From contig CALGFH010000415.1 in assembly GCA_937881255.1 (NCBI GenBank), positions 1 to 23,543 of the forward strand: a stretch of DNA of 23,543 nucleotides, in the 5' to 3' direction. Position numbers and translations under genes: made by a program. The notes under the pieces are model-generated. The model was given only the letters and a program-made list of their open reading frames with translations. It made no database searches and was not told the DNA's origin. Positions 7,470 to 14,132 of the stretch are shown here, one piece after another. Position 1 is the first letter of the stretch. The number at the start of each line of letters is the position of its first letter. Source of the DNA: an uncultured Actinomycetes bacterium. Its GTDB lineage: Bacteria; Actinomycetota; CALGFH01.

Positions 7470-7476
7470 CCTCCTA
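7470..7476 (-). promoter_or_regulatory. Ribosome binding site deciding the GT2 start
   Basis: TAGGAGG (reading on the minus strand) contains the TAG stop of the Wzt gene and a near-perfect anti-16S match. It lies 5 bases from a TTG at 7464, 2 bases from a TTG at 7467 and 11 bases from a GTG at 7458. Spacing favours TTG 7464. Confidence 0.6.
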
Positions 7477-8664
7477 ACGCTCGACCTGGTTCTCGACCTG
7501 CTCGGTGGTCCAGACGACCTCGAGCACGCCGGTGCCGGTGTCACCGACGGCCAGGAAGGCCTCGCTGAACCGACGGGCATCGTAGGTCACGTTGCTGGCC
7601 GGGTCACGGACGGCCACCGCGAAGGCGTAGATGCCCTTGAGCTGCGGCAGCTCCTTGACGGTGAAGCGGACGGTGGCGAGGCCGTCGGGGCCGGGGTGCA
7701 GCGGGTCGGAGTCCATCACCCACATGGGCACGTCCGCCGGGCCGGTCACGGCCAGCCGCACCGCCACCGGCGCCGAGCCGGCCGGGCTGGCCACGTCGAA
7801 CTCGACCGCCATCGCCTCGCCACCCCGGAAGTGGCCCTTCTCGGCCCCGCTGGCCGGGTCGAACAGCCGCACGGCGGTCACCCGGGGCCGCTCGGCGGCC
7901 GGGCCGGCGCCGCCGCCGGACTGGTCGGCACCGGTGCCGAGCAGGCTGCGCAGCCGCTCGGCCGCCTCCACCGGGTCGCCGTCGTGCAGCACCCGGCCGT
8001 GGTCCAGCACCACCCCCCGGCTGCAGATCCGCGGGATCAGGTCGAGGGCGTGGGTGACGAACAGGATCGTGCAGCCGCGCTGCTGGAACTCGCCGATCTT
8101 GTTCAGGCACTTGCGCTGGAACGACTCGTCGCCGACGGCCAGGACCTCGTCGACCAGCAGGATGTCGGGGCTGACGTGGACGGCCACGGCGAACCCGAGG
8201 CGCACGTACTGGCCGGAGCTGTAGTGCTTGACCTGGTTGTCGATGAAGGGCTCGAGCTCGGCGAAGGCGACGATCTCGTCGAAGTAGCGCTCGGTCTCGC
8301 GGCGGCTGAGGCCGAGGATGGCCGCGTTCAGGTAGATGTTCTCGCGGCCGGTCAGCTCGCCGTTGAAGCCGGCCCCCAGCTCCAGCAGCGAGGCGATCCG
8401 GCCCCGGACGCTGACCGTCCCGGTGGTCGGGGCCAGGATGCCGGACAGCACCTTCAAAAGCGTCGACTTGCCCGAGCCGTTGGGGCCGATCAGCCCGACG
8501 GTCTGGCCGGCCCCGATCTGCAGATCCACGTCGCGCAGGGCCCAGAACGCCTCCGAGCTGGACTGGCGGTGCAGCAGCAGCCGCTCCTTGAGGCTGGTGG
8601 CCCGCTTGTGGTGGAGCAGGAAGCGCTTGCCGACCCCGGCGGCGACGATCGTCGGGGAGGCCAC
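7474..8664 (-). CDS. wzt: Polysaccharide ABC exporter ATPase, Wzt-type with C-terminal domain (operon gene 5)
   Basis: This 396-residue ATPase energises export of a finished lipid-linked polysaccharide. The nucleotide-binding domain (1-245) shows Walker A GPNGSGKST (60-68), the signature YSSGQYVRL (148-156), Walker B ILLVDEVLAVGDE (168-180) and the H-switch VTHAL (203-207). The family hallmarks LELGAGFNGELTGREN and SFQRKCLNKI are present. After a Gly-rich linker (about 245-260), residues 261-390 form a beta-sandwich of the Wzt C-terminal type, which in E. coli O8/O9a binds the capped end of the O-antigen. The GTG start shares one base with the TAG stop of the permease gene. The frame is open further upstream, but that part is antisense to the permease. 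Confidence 0.93.
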   Translation of the reverse strand: MASPTIVAAGVGKRFLLHHKRATSLKERLLLHRQSSSEAFWALRDVDLQIGAGQTVGLIGPNGSGKSTLLKVLSGILAPTTGTVSVRGRIASLLELGAGFNGELTGRENIYLNAAILGLSRRETERYFDEIVAFAELEPFIDNQVKHYSSGQYVRLGFAVAVHVSPDILLVDEVLAVGDESFQRKCLNKIGEFQQRGCTILFVTHALDLIPRICSRGVVLDHGRVLHDGDPVEAAERLRSLLGTGADQSGGGAGPAAERPRVTAVRLFDPASGAEKGHFRGGEAMAVEFDVASPAGSAPVAVRLAVTGPADVPMWVMDSDPLHPGPDGLATVRFTVKELPQLKGIYAFAVAVRDPASNVTYDARRFSEAFLAVGDTGTGVLEVVWTTEQVENQVER

Positions 8665-9545
8665 TACAGCTCCTCGGCGAAGTCGGCCTGGAGGCGCCGG
8701 AAGGTCCACAGCCCGACCACCAGCAGCCCCGCCGAGATGGCGGCGGCCACGGCCAGCCACTGGAGGTAGAAGCCGTAGCCGCCGGCCGGCAGGACCTGGA
8801 CGAGGTCGCCGTCGTTGCCGGTCACCACCGGGTGGACATAGATGGCCCGCTGGGCGGCCACCACCACCGAGGTCATGGGGTTGGCCATGTAGAACTTGAA
8901 CATCCAGAGCAGCCCGGCCCCGGCCAGCTTGTCGCGGACCACCGTCACCGGGTAGACGATCGGGGTCAGCCAGAACCAGGCCAGCAGGGTGATCTCCAGC
9001 AGGTGCTGGACGTCCCGGTAGCGCACGTTGAGGGACGAGGCCAGCAGCGACATGGCCACGGTGAAGACGACGGCCACGGCCAGGGCCGGCGCCACCAGCC
9101 ACAGCTGGGGCCCGAACGCGTCCGGGTAGAACGGGACCAGGAACAGGAAGAACACCAGCAGCTGGAGCGCGAGGTGGACGCCGGCGAAGCCGACCGAGGC
9201 CAGCGGCAGGACGACCCGGGGGAAGCGGACCTTGCGGACCAGGTTGGCGTTGCCGACGACCGCGCCGGTGGCGTCGAGGCTGGCCGAGTTGAAGAAGCTC
9301 CAGATCAGGTACCCGGACATGAACAGCACCGCGAACCAGGGCACGTTGCCCTGCAGGAAGAAGCTGAACACCAGGGTGAACACGGCCAGGTAGAGCAGCG
9401 GGTTGGCCAGCGACCAGACGAACCCGAGGGCCGAGTTCTTGTACTTGACCTTGAGGTCCTTGCGGATCAGCTCGGTCAGGAGCTCGAGGCGCACGCGTGA
9501 CTGGGCCGCCGCCCGGGCGTCCGCCGCCTGCCGCACCTGTGCCAT
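8664..9545 (-). CDS. wzm: Polysaccharide ABC exporter permease, Wzm/TagG-type (operon gene 4)
   Basis: This 293-residue ABC-2-type permease forms the membrane channel for the Wzt ATPase. It begins with a cytoplasmic amphipathic N-terminus (LLTELIRKDLKVKYKNSALG), the region that contacts the ATPase in this family. Five to six hydrophobic segments follow, including FVWSLANPLLYLAVFTLVF, VPWFAVLFMSGYLIWSFF and, near the C-terminus, LAVAAAISAGLLVVGLWTF. Conserved family features NANLVRKVRFPR and SLNVRYRDVQHLLEI are visible, the latter preceding WFWLTPIVYPV. Length is typical. The ATG at 9545 lies 4 bp after the upstream methyltransferase stop, and its stop abuts the Wzt start. Confidence 0.93.
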   Translation of the reverse strand: MAQVRQAADARAAAQSRVRLELLTELIRKDLKVKYKNSALGFVWSLANPLLYLAVFTLVFSFFLQGNVPWFAVLFMSGYLIWSFFNSASLDATGAVVGNANLVRKVRFPRVVLPLASVGFAGVHLALQLLVFFLFLVPFYPDAFGPQLWLVAPALAVAVVFTVAMSLLASSLNVRYRDVQHLLEITLLAWFWLTPIVYPVTVVRDKLAGAGLLWMFKFYMANPMTSVVVAAQRAIYVHPVVTGNDGDLVQVLPAGGYGFYLQWLAVAAAISAGLLVVGLWTFRRLQADFAEEL

Positions 9546-9549
9546 CGGG

Positions 9550-10362
9550 TTACCTGTCCCTGTCTCCGGCCATCTGCCGGTGAAGCTTAGCGGGCCGGGC
9601 CGCCTCGCCTCCGGCGACGGCCACGAACCGCAGGCGCCAGTAGTCGGCGACCCAGCGGCCGTCGTGGCGCAGCCGGGGCGCGGCCAGCTCGCCCGCCCGG
9701 GCCAGCACCCCTGGCAGCTCGCTCGCCGGGACGGCCGCGGTCAGCTGCCCGCCGAACATCGTCAGCCAGTCGGCCAGGCCGTCGGGGCCGCCGGCCAGCG
9801 GGGTCGGCCTGGGGAAGTGCTCCATCCGGGCCACCCGGAACCCGCCCGCCTCCAGCAGGGTGGCGTACTGGCCCGGGGTCGGGAAGTACCAGGGGCACTC
9901 GGGCGCGGGCAGGCCGGCCTCGGCCATGGTCGCGCCCAGGGCCTCCAGGATGGCGTCGATGTTGCCGGCCCCGCCCAGCTCGGCCACGAACCGCCCGCCG
10001 GGGCGCAGGGCGGCCCGGACCCGGCCGATCACCTCGGCCGGCCGGGGCATCCAGTGCAGGGCGGCGTTGGAGAACACGGCGTCGACCGGCTCGGGCAGGG
10101 CGAAGGCGTGCCCGTCGGCCAGCAGGACCCGGTCGTCGCCGAGCCGGCCCCGGGCCGCCGCGACCATCGCCGGGTCGCTGTCCAGGGCCCAGACCCGGGC
10201 CCCGGCGGCGGCGATCGAGGCGGCCAGCTCGCCGGTGCCGCAGCCCAGGTCGAGCACGACCTCCCCGGTCCGCGGGCCGAGCAGCTCGACCAGGTCGCCG
10301 GCCATGCCCGAGACGAAGCCGAACTGCCGCTGGTAGCGGTCGGCGTCCCATCCGGCGCTCAC
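9550..10362 (-). CDS. Class I SAM-dependent methyltransferase, trans-aconitate methyltransferase-like (operon gene 3)
   Basis: This 270-residue enzyme starts MSAGWDADRYQRQFGFVSGM, an opening shared with the Tam-like group. Motif I is DLGCGTGE (38-45), motif II has ALDSDPAMVAAAR, and the catalytic strand region reads FSNAALHWMP. PRPAEVIGRVRAALRPGGRFV follows as motif III. The sequence resembles trans-aconitate 2-methyltransferases, but its place between a glycosyltransferase and the exporter suggests a glycan or lipid-carrier substrate; this is inference. The start is GTG at 10362, 13 bp after the upstream stop with a G-run as ribosome site. Its stop is 4 bp before the Wzm start. A chain-capping role is possible together with the first gene of the operon. 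Confidence 0.87.
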   Translation of the reverse strand: MSAGWDADRYQRQFGFVSGMAGDLVELLGPRTGEVVLDLGCGTGELAASIAAAGARVWALDSDPAMVAAARGRLGDDRVLLADGHAFALPEPVDAVFSNAALHWMPRPAEVIGRVRAALRPGGRFVAELGGAGNIDAILEALGATMAEAGLPAPECPWYFPTPGQYATLLEAGGFRVARMEHFPRPTPLAGGPDGLADWLTMFGGQLTAAVPASELPGVLARAGELAAPRLRHDGRWVADYWRLRFVAVAGGEAARPAKLHRQMAGDRDR

Positions 10363-10375
10363 CCGGGCCCCCGCC

Positions 10376-11920
10376 CTAGCGGATGCCGAGGTCGGCGGCG
10401 ATCTCCCGCCATCGGCTGGCGAACGCCTCCTCGGAGAAGGTCCCGGCGCGTTCGGTGGCGCTGGCGGCCAGCCGGGCCCGCAGCTGCTCGTCGCCGGCGA
10501 CCATGCGGGTCAGGGCCTCCAGCTCGGCCAGGGTGTTCCAGCGGTAGCCGTCGGTGCCGTGGCGGACGATCTCGCGCTGGCCGGCCTTGTCGATCACCAC
10601 CGGGACGCAGCCGGCGGCCATCGCCTCGACCGTGGTGATGCCGAAGTGCTCGAACACCCAGGGGGCGGCCTCCTCGTCCTCGCCAAGGCCGGTGGCCACC
10701 CAGAAGACCGAGCTGGTGGCGAACAGGTCCTCGACCAGGGCCCGCGGGGCGTTGGCGTGGAGGTGGACGGGCAGGCCGGCGGCGGCCTGCTGGACCTCGG
10801 CCAGGTAGGGCCGGTGGGCCGGCTCGCAGCCGCCGACCAGGTGCAGCTCCCAGCCGTCCAGCCCGCCGCCCCTGACCATCTCGCCGAACGCCCTGACCTG
10901 CTCGAGCTGCTTCTTGGAGTGGCCGTAGCCGGGGGCGATGAAGCGGCCGACGGTCAGGATCCGCCTGGCCTTCGGTCCCGGCTTCAGGTCCCTGGTCCTG
11001 ATGGGCGGGAACAGCACGTCCGAGTCGACCCCCCAGAACCGCCGGATCCAGGTCCGGGTGTACTGGGAGTTGGCCAGCACACGCTCGTAGTGGCCGAGGA
11101 ACTCGAGGTCGCTGGGGTCCCGCAGCAGCCACGGGAAGCGCTCGCCGGCCCAGCGCCGCGGCTCCCAGGTGGCGTCGGCCATGTGCAGCCGGCTCACCGC
11201 CACCCCGAGGGTGCGGTCGTCGCCGGCCCCGGGGACGAAGGTGTCGCTGTCGAACACGATCTCGCGGTCGCGACCGCTCGGGGGCAGGTCGATGGTGTGG
11301 CGGCGGAAGGCGGCCGGGGAGGCCTCCAGCCGGGCCAGCTCGGCCCCGCCCTCGTGGCTGACCACCACCTCGGCCGGGCCGGGGCCGCCGGGGCGGCCCA
11401 GGTCGAACACCACCCGCTTGGCCGGCCCGCCGGCCAGCTGGAGCCCGGCCCGGCCGCTGGTCCAGACCCAGCTCCGGCGCCGGCCCCCCTCGGGCGGGAA
11501 CCAGCCCAGCCCCCACTCGACCACCCCCGGCTTGGCCTCACGGACGTGGCGGCCGAGGAGGCGGACCAGGCGCCGCTGCCAGCCGGCCAGGTCGTGGTCG
11601 AAGGGGGTCGGGAAGTAGCAGAGGTACAGGTTGCGGGCGGCCTGGGCCTTGACCCGGCTCATGTAGGAGGCGTTGACGAACAGCTCGTACTCGGCCGACA
11701 GGCGGGCCACCTGCGGCTCGCCCCGGTCGGGGACGATCCGCAGGTGGACCTTGCCGAGGTTGAGGCCGAGGTGGTCGGCCAGGATCTCCTTGCCGACGTC
11801 CTCGTGGCCGACCAGGTCGACCTCGTGGCCCTCGTCGGCCAGGACCTGGGCGAGCATGCTGCTGTGGCGCTCTCCCCCACCCATGGACTGCAGGAACCGG
11901 TTGTAGACCGCCACCTTCAA
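10376..11920 (-). CDS. GT4-family glycosyltransferase with inserted beta-rich domain (operon gene 2)
   Basis: This 514-residue protein is over 100 residues longer than usual GT4 enzymes. The N-terminal Rossmann part starts MKVAVYNRFLQSMGGGERHS and runs to LYLCYFPTPFDHDL (98-111). Residues about 135-262 form an extra beta-rich segment (for example GRAGLQLAGGPAKRVVFDLG and VVVSHEGGAELARLEA). The GT-B fold then resumes with LANSQYTRTWIRRFWG (282-297), VGRFIAPGYGHSKKQLE (324-340) and the EX7E motif EHFGITTVE (424-432). The core resembles ALG11-like mannosyltransferases. The start is TTG at 11920, which fits the MKVAVYN opening; a GTG at 11914 is an alternative. It sits 34 bp after the first operon gene. 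Confidence 0.88.
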   Translation of the reverse strand: MKVAVYNRFLQSMGGGERHSSMLAQVLADEGHEVDLVGHEDVGKEILADHLGLNLGKVHLRIVPDRGEPQVARLSAEYELFVNASYMSRVKAQAARNLYLCYFPTPFDHDLAGWQRRLVRLLGRHVREAKPGVVEWGLGWFPPEGGRRRSWVWTSGRAGLQLAGGPAKRVVFDLGRPGGPGPAEVVVSHEGGAELARLEASPAAFRRHTIDLPPSGRDREIVFDSDTFVPGAGDDRTLGVAVSRLHMADATWEPRRWAGERFPWLLRDPSDLEFLGHYERVLANSQYTRTWIRRFWGVDSDVLFPPIRTRDLKPGPKARRILTVGRFIAPGYGHSKKQLEQVRAFGEMVRGGGLDGWELHLVGGCEPAHRPYLAEVQQAAAGLPVHLHANAPRALVEDLFATSSVFWVATGLGEDEEAAPWVFEHFGITTVEAMAAGCVPVVIDKAGQREIVRHGTDGYRWNTLAELEALTRMVAGDEQLRARLAASATERAGTFSEEAFASRWREIAADLGIR

Positions 11921-11954
11921 AACGCGCTAGCTCCCTGGTTCTCCGGGCCCAGGG

Positions 11955-12800
11955 TCAGCCCCGGGCGACGACGTAGGTCTCGTTGCTCTGGTACAGCCCC
12001 CATACCAGCTTGTCGTGGGCCCTGCGGACCTCGCGGAGGGCCTCGGTCGTCTCCTGGAGCCGGCCGGCCAGGGCCCTGACCACGTGGGCCAGCTCGTAGG
12101 CCCACTCCGGGTCGTGGTGGTGCTCGGTGACCCGGCCCTTGCGGTCGCGGTGGTCGAGGCTGGCCCGGAGCTTGCCCATGGCCCGCTCGACCAGGTCGTC
12201 CAGGGGCGGGTGGACGACCGGCTCCGGACCAAGGTACTCCGGCGGCGGGCCGGGGTGGTTGGCCGGGTTGGTGCCGGTGGCCTCCACCTCCAGGCCGGCC
12301 TGGCGGCAGAGGAACTCGAGCAGGGGCAGGTCGTAGAAGCGGACGTGGGTCGGGTCGCGCCAGAAGTCGTGGCTGAGGACCGCGTAGCAGGCCGGGTTGG
12401 GGGTCACGGCCACGAACCGGCCGCCGGGGGCGAGCACCCGCCGGACCCCGGCGAGCAGCGCCCGGACCTGGTCGGGGGTGAGGTGCTCGACGAAATGGGC
12501 GCAGAACACCCCCTGGTAGGGCCCGGGGGCCGGCTCGCCGCTGAGGAAGGCGATGGCGTCGCCGAGGACCACGTCCAGCCCCCTGGACTTGGCCGCCTCG
12601 ACCATCCCGTCGTCCGAGTCGACCCCCTCGGCCTTGATGCCCTTCTCGTCCAGCAGGCCGAGGAACTCGCCCCGGCCGCAGCCCAGCTCCAGCACCGGGC
12701 TCTTGTCCTCGAACATGGGCACGTAGTGGCGCAGGACCTCGCGCGTGTGCTCGGGATCGAACTCCATGTACGAGTAGTAGTCGCTCTCCAACCGGGTCAC
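11955..12800 (-). CDS. SAM-dependent methyltransferase with C-terminal helical tail (operon gene 1)
   Basis: This 281-residue protein has a class I methyltransferase domain: ELGCGRGEFLGLL (38-50, motif I), EGVDSDDGMVEAA (58-70), and CAHFVEHLTPDQ (100-111), followed by RVLAPGGRFVAVTPNP. Residues about 200-270 are charged and helical with heptad-like spacing (ERAMGKLRASLDHRDRKG, LAGRLQETTEALREVRRAHD), suggesting a coiled coil. This layout recalls WbdD-type chain terminators, whose methyltransferase is joined to a coiled coil that measures chain length, but no kinase domain is present. The GTG at 12800 has GGAGG 8 bases upstream. The open frame extends to 12908, but the extra 36 residues are Arg/Ser-rich and overlap promoter-like repeats. 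It is the first gene of the nine-gene operon. Confidence 0.87.
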   Translation of the reverse strand: MTRLESDYYSYMEFDPEHTREVLRHYVPMFEDKSPVLELGCGRGEFLGLLDEKGIKAEGVDSDDGMVEAAKSRGLDVVLGDAIAFLSGEPAPGPYQGVFCAHFVEHLTPDQVRALLAGVRRVLAPGGRFVAVTPNPACYAVLSHDFWRDPTHVRFYDLPLLEFLCRQAGLEVEATGTNPANHPGPPPEYLGPEPVVHPPLDDLVERAMGKLRASLDHRDRKGRVTEHHHDPEWAYELAHVVRALAGRLQETTEALREVRRAHDKLVWGLYQSNETYVVARG

Positions 12801-12867
12801 CGTGCCGACCTCCGCTGGGCCTGGGCGTTCTGATGACGCCTGCGCTGGCACTCTACGACGCCGGCTC

Positions 12868-12899
12868 ACGACCCGGCCACGACCTGGCAACGACCCGGC
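12868..12899 (+). repeat. Three direct repeats ACGACCYGGC, 11-bp period
   Basis: Copies lie at 12868-12877, 12879-12888 (with T in place of the third C) and 12890-12899, each starting exactly 11 bp after the last. A weaker copy, ACGACGCCGGC, lies at 12855-12865. One helical turn per copy is what a protein binding the same DNA face would need, so this is a candidate operator between two cell-surface transcription units. If the longer start of the minus-strand methyltransferase were used, the repeats would be coding. Confidence 0.5.
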
Positions 12900-12909
12900 G
12901 GCGGGCATC

Positions 12910-12915
12910 TATGCT
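12910..12915 (+). promoter_or_regulatory. Candidate -10 element of the LCP gene
   Basis: TATGCT fits TAnnnT and lies 32 bp before the ATG at 12948, leaving room for a short leader with GAGGAGG at 12933-12939. The only -35-like hexamer, TGGCAA at 12885-12890, is weak and lies inside the direct repeats at a spacing of 19, which would suit an activator-dependent promoter. Confidence 0.35.
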
Positions 12916-12947
12916 GGGGCGCAGGAGACCACGAGGAGGTTCGAGCG

Positions 12948-14132
12948 ATGAGCGGCTGGTCCGAGGAGGGTGCGGGCGACCGGCGTGGCCGCGCTGGCAC
13001 GGCGGGCGAGCGGCCCCAGAAGCCGCTGCCCCCGGGCTGGAGCGTCCGGCCCCGGGGCATGCGCCAGGGATCGCCGCGCGACCTGGACGTCCGTGACGTC
13101 CGGCCCCGTGAGCAGCGCCAGCGGCCGCCCCGGGGGCCGGGCGGCGGCGGCGGGCGGGCCCCCAAGGCCCGGCGGCCCCGGCGCTGGGGGCGCCGCATCG
13201 GCGTGACCCTGCTGGTCCTGGTCGTGCTGCTGGTCGGGCTCGGGGTCTGGGTCGACTCGCGGCTCAACCGGGTCGACGCCCTGGCCGACTACGAGGGCCG
13301 GCCGGCCGCCACCCCGGGAGCGGACTGGCTGATCGTCGGGTCCGACAGCCGCCAGGGCCTGGACGAGGCCCGCCGGCGCGAGCTCGGCACCGGCCAGGCC
13401 GCCGGGCGCCGGGCCGACACCATGATGCTGCTCCACATCCCCCGGGGCACCGGCAAGCCGGTCCTGGTCAGCCTGCCCCGCGACTCCTACGTGCCGATCC
13501 CTGGCCGGGGCCGCAACAAGCTGAACGCGGCCTACGCCTTCGGCGGCCCTCAGCTGCTCGCCCGCACCGTCGAACAGGTCACCGGCATCCGCCTCGACCG
13601 CTACATGGAGGTCGGCTTCGACGGCTTCGCCAGCGTGGTCGACGCCGTCGGCGGGGTCCAGATCTGCCCCGACAAGGCCATGCGCGACCCCATGGCCGGC
13701 CTCAACGTCAAGGCCGGCTGCCAGGTCGTGGCCAGCAAGCAGGCCCTGGCCTATGTCCGCACCCGGGCCGGGGGCCGCGGCGACCTCGACCGGGTCGAGC
13801 GCCAGCAGGAGTTCCTCGGCTCCCTGATCAAGAAGTCGACCAGCCCGGCGACGGCCCTCAACCCCTTCCGCAGTGTCCCCCTGCTGCTCAGGGGCACCGA
13901 GGCGGTCGCCGTCGACCAGGCCGCCCACGTCTGGAACCTGATCCGGTTCCCCTTCGCCATGCGCGACATCAGCAGCGGCGGCGGCGTCTCCACCACCGTC
14001 CCGGTCGCCGGCACGGCCACCATCGGTGGCGCCGGCTCGGTCGTCCAGTGGGACCGCCAGCGGGCGATCGCCCTGTTCGAGGCCCTCCAGAACGACCAGC
14101 CGGTCGACAACCTGGTCGACCAGGGCAGCTAG
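12948..14132 (+). CDS. LytR-CpsA-Psr (LCP) family glycopolymer transferase
   Basis: This 394-residue LCP protein is predicted to transfer lipid-linked glycopolymers onto peptidoglycan at the outer face of the membrane. A long, basic, Pro/Gly-rich cytoplasmic tail (1-82) precedes one transmembrane helix (84-101). The LCP domain follows, with GSDSR (131-135), RRADTMMLLHI (154-164), SLPRDSYV (175-182), KLNAAYAFGG (191-200) and the late motif GDLDRVERQQEFL (278-290), which together supply the Asp and Arg residues that bind pyrophosphate. There is no LytR C-terminal domain. The ATG is fixed by GAGGAGG 8 bases upstream. It diverges from the polysaccharide operon, which suggests its product anchors that polymer. 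Its stop overlaps the amidase stop by 4 bp. Confidence 0.93.
   Translation: MSGWSEEGAGDRRGRAGTAGERPQKPLPPGWSVRPRGMRQGSPRDLDVRDVRPREQRQRPPRGPGGGGGRAPKARRPRRWGRRIGVTLLVLVVLLVGLGVWVDSRLNRVDALADYEGRPAATPGADWLIVGSDSRQGLDEARRRELGTGQAAGRRADTMMLLHIPRGTGKPVLVSLPRDSYVPIPGRGRNKLNAAYAFGGPQLLARTVEQVTGIRLDRYMEVGFDGFASVVDAVGGVQICPDKAMRDPMAGLNVKAGCQVVASKQALAYVRTRAGGRGDLDRVERQQEFLGSLIKKSTSPATALNPFRSVPLLLRGTEAVAVDQAAHVWNLIRFPFAMRDISSGGGVSTTVPVAGTATIGGAGSVVQWDRQRAIALFEALQNDQPVDNLVDQGS

Larger units (their letters stand above)
12801..12947. promoter_or_regulatory. Divergent intergenic region between the glycan operon and the LCP gene
   Basis: This 147-bp region must hold the promoters of both the nine-gene minus operon and the + strand LCP gene. 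It contains three phased direct repeats (12868-12899), a -10-like TATGCT for the LCP gene at 12910-12915, and Shine-Dalgarno sequences at both ends (GGAGG for the minus gene, GAGGAGG at 12933-12939 for the LCP gene). No clear promoter for the minus operon could be picked out. Confidence 0.55.

Noticed and set aside
5737..8769. Open frame of about 1,000 codons on the + strand across the operon
   Set aside because: It runs antisense to three well-recognised genes, is dominated by Gly, Val, Gln, Pro and Arg, and has no domain signature. Extreme GC content leaves such antisense frames open.
7477..9102. Longer version of the Wzt protein starting near 9102
   Set aside because: The extra 146 residues lie over the permease gene in another frame and are low-complexity. 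The GTG at 8664, coupled to the permease stop, gives the normal Wzt N-terminus.
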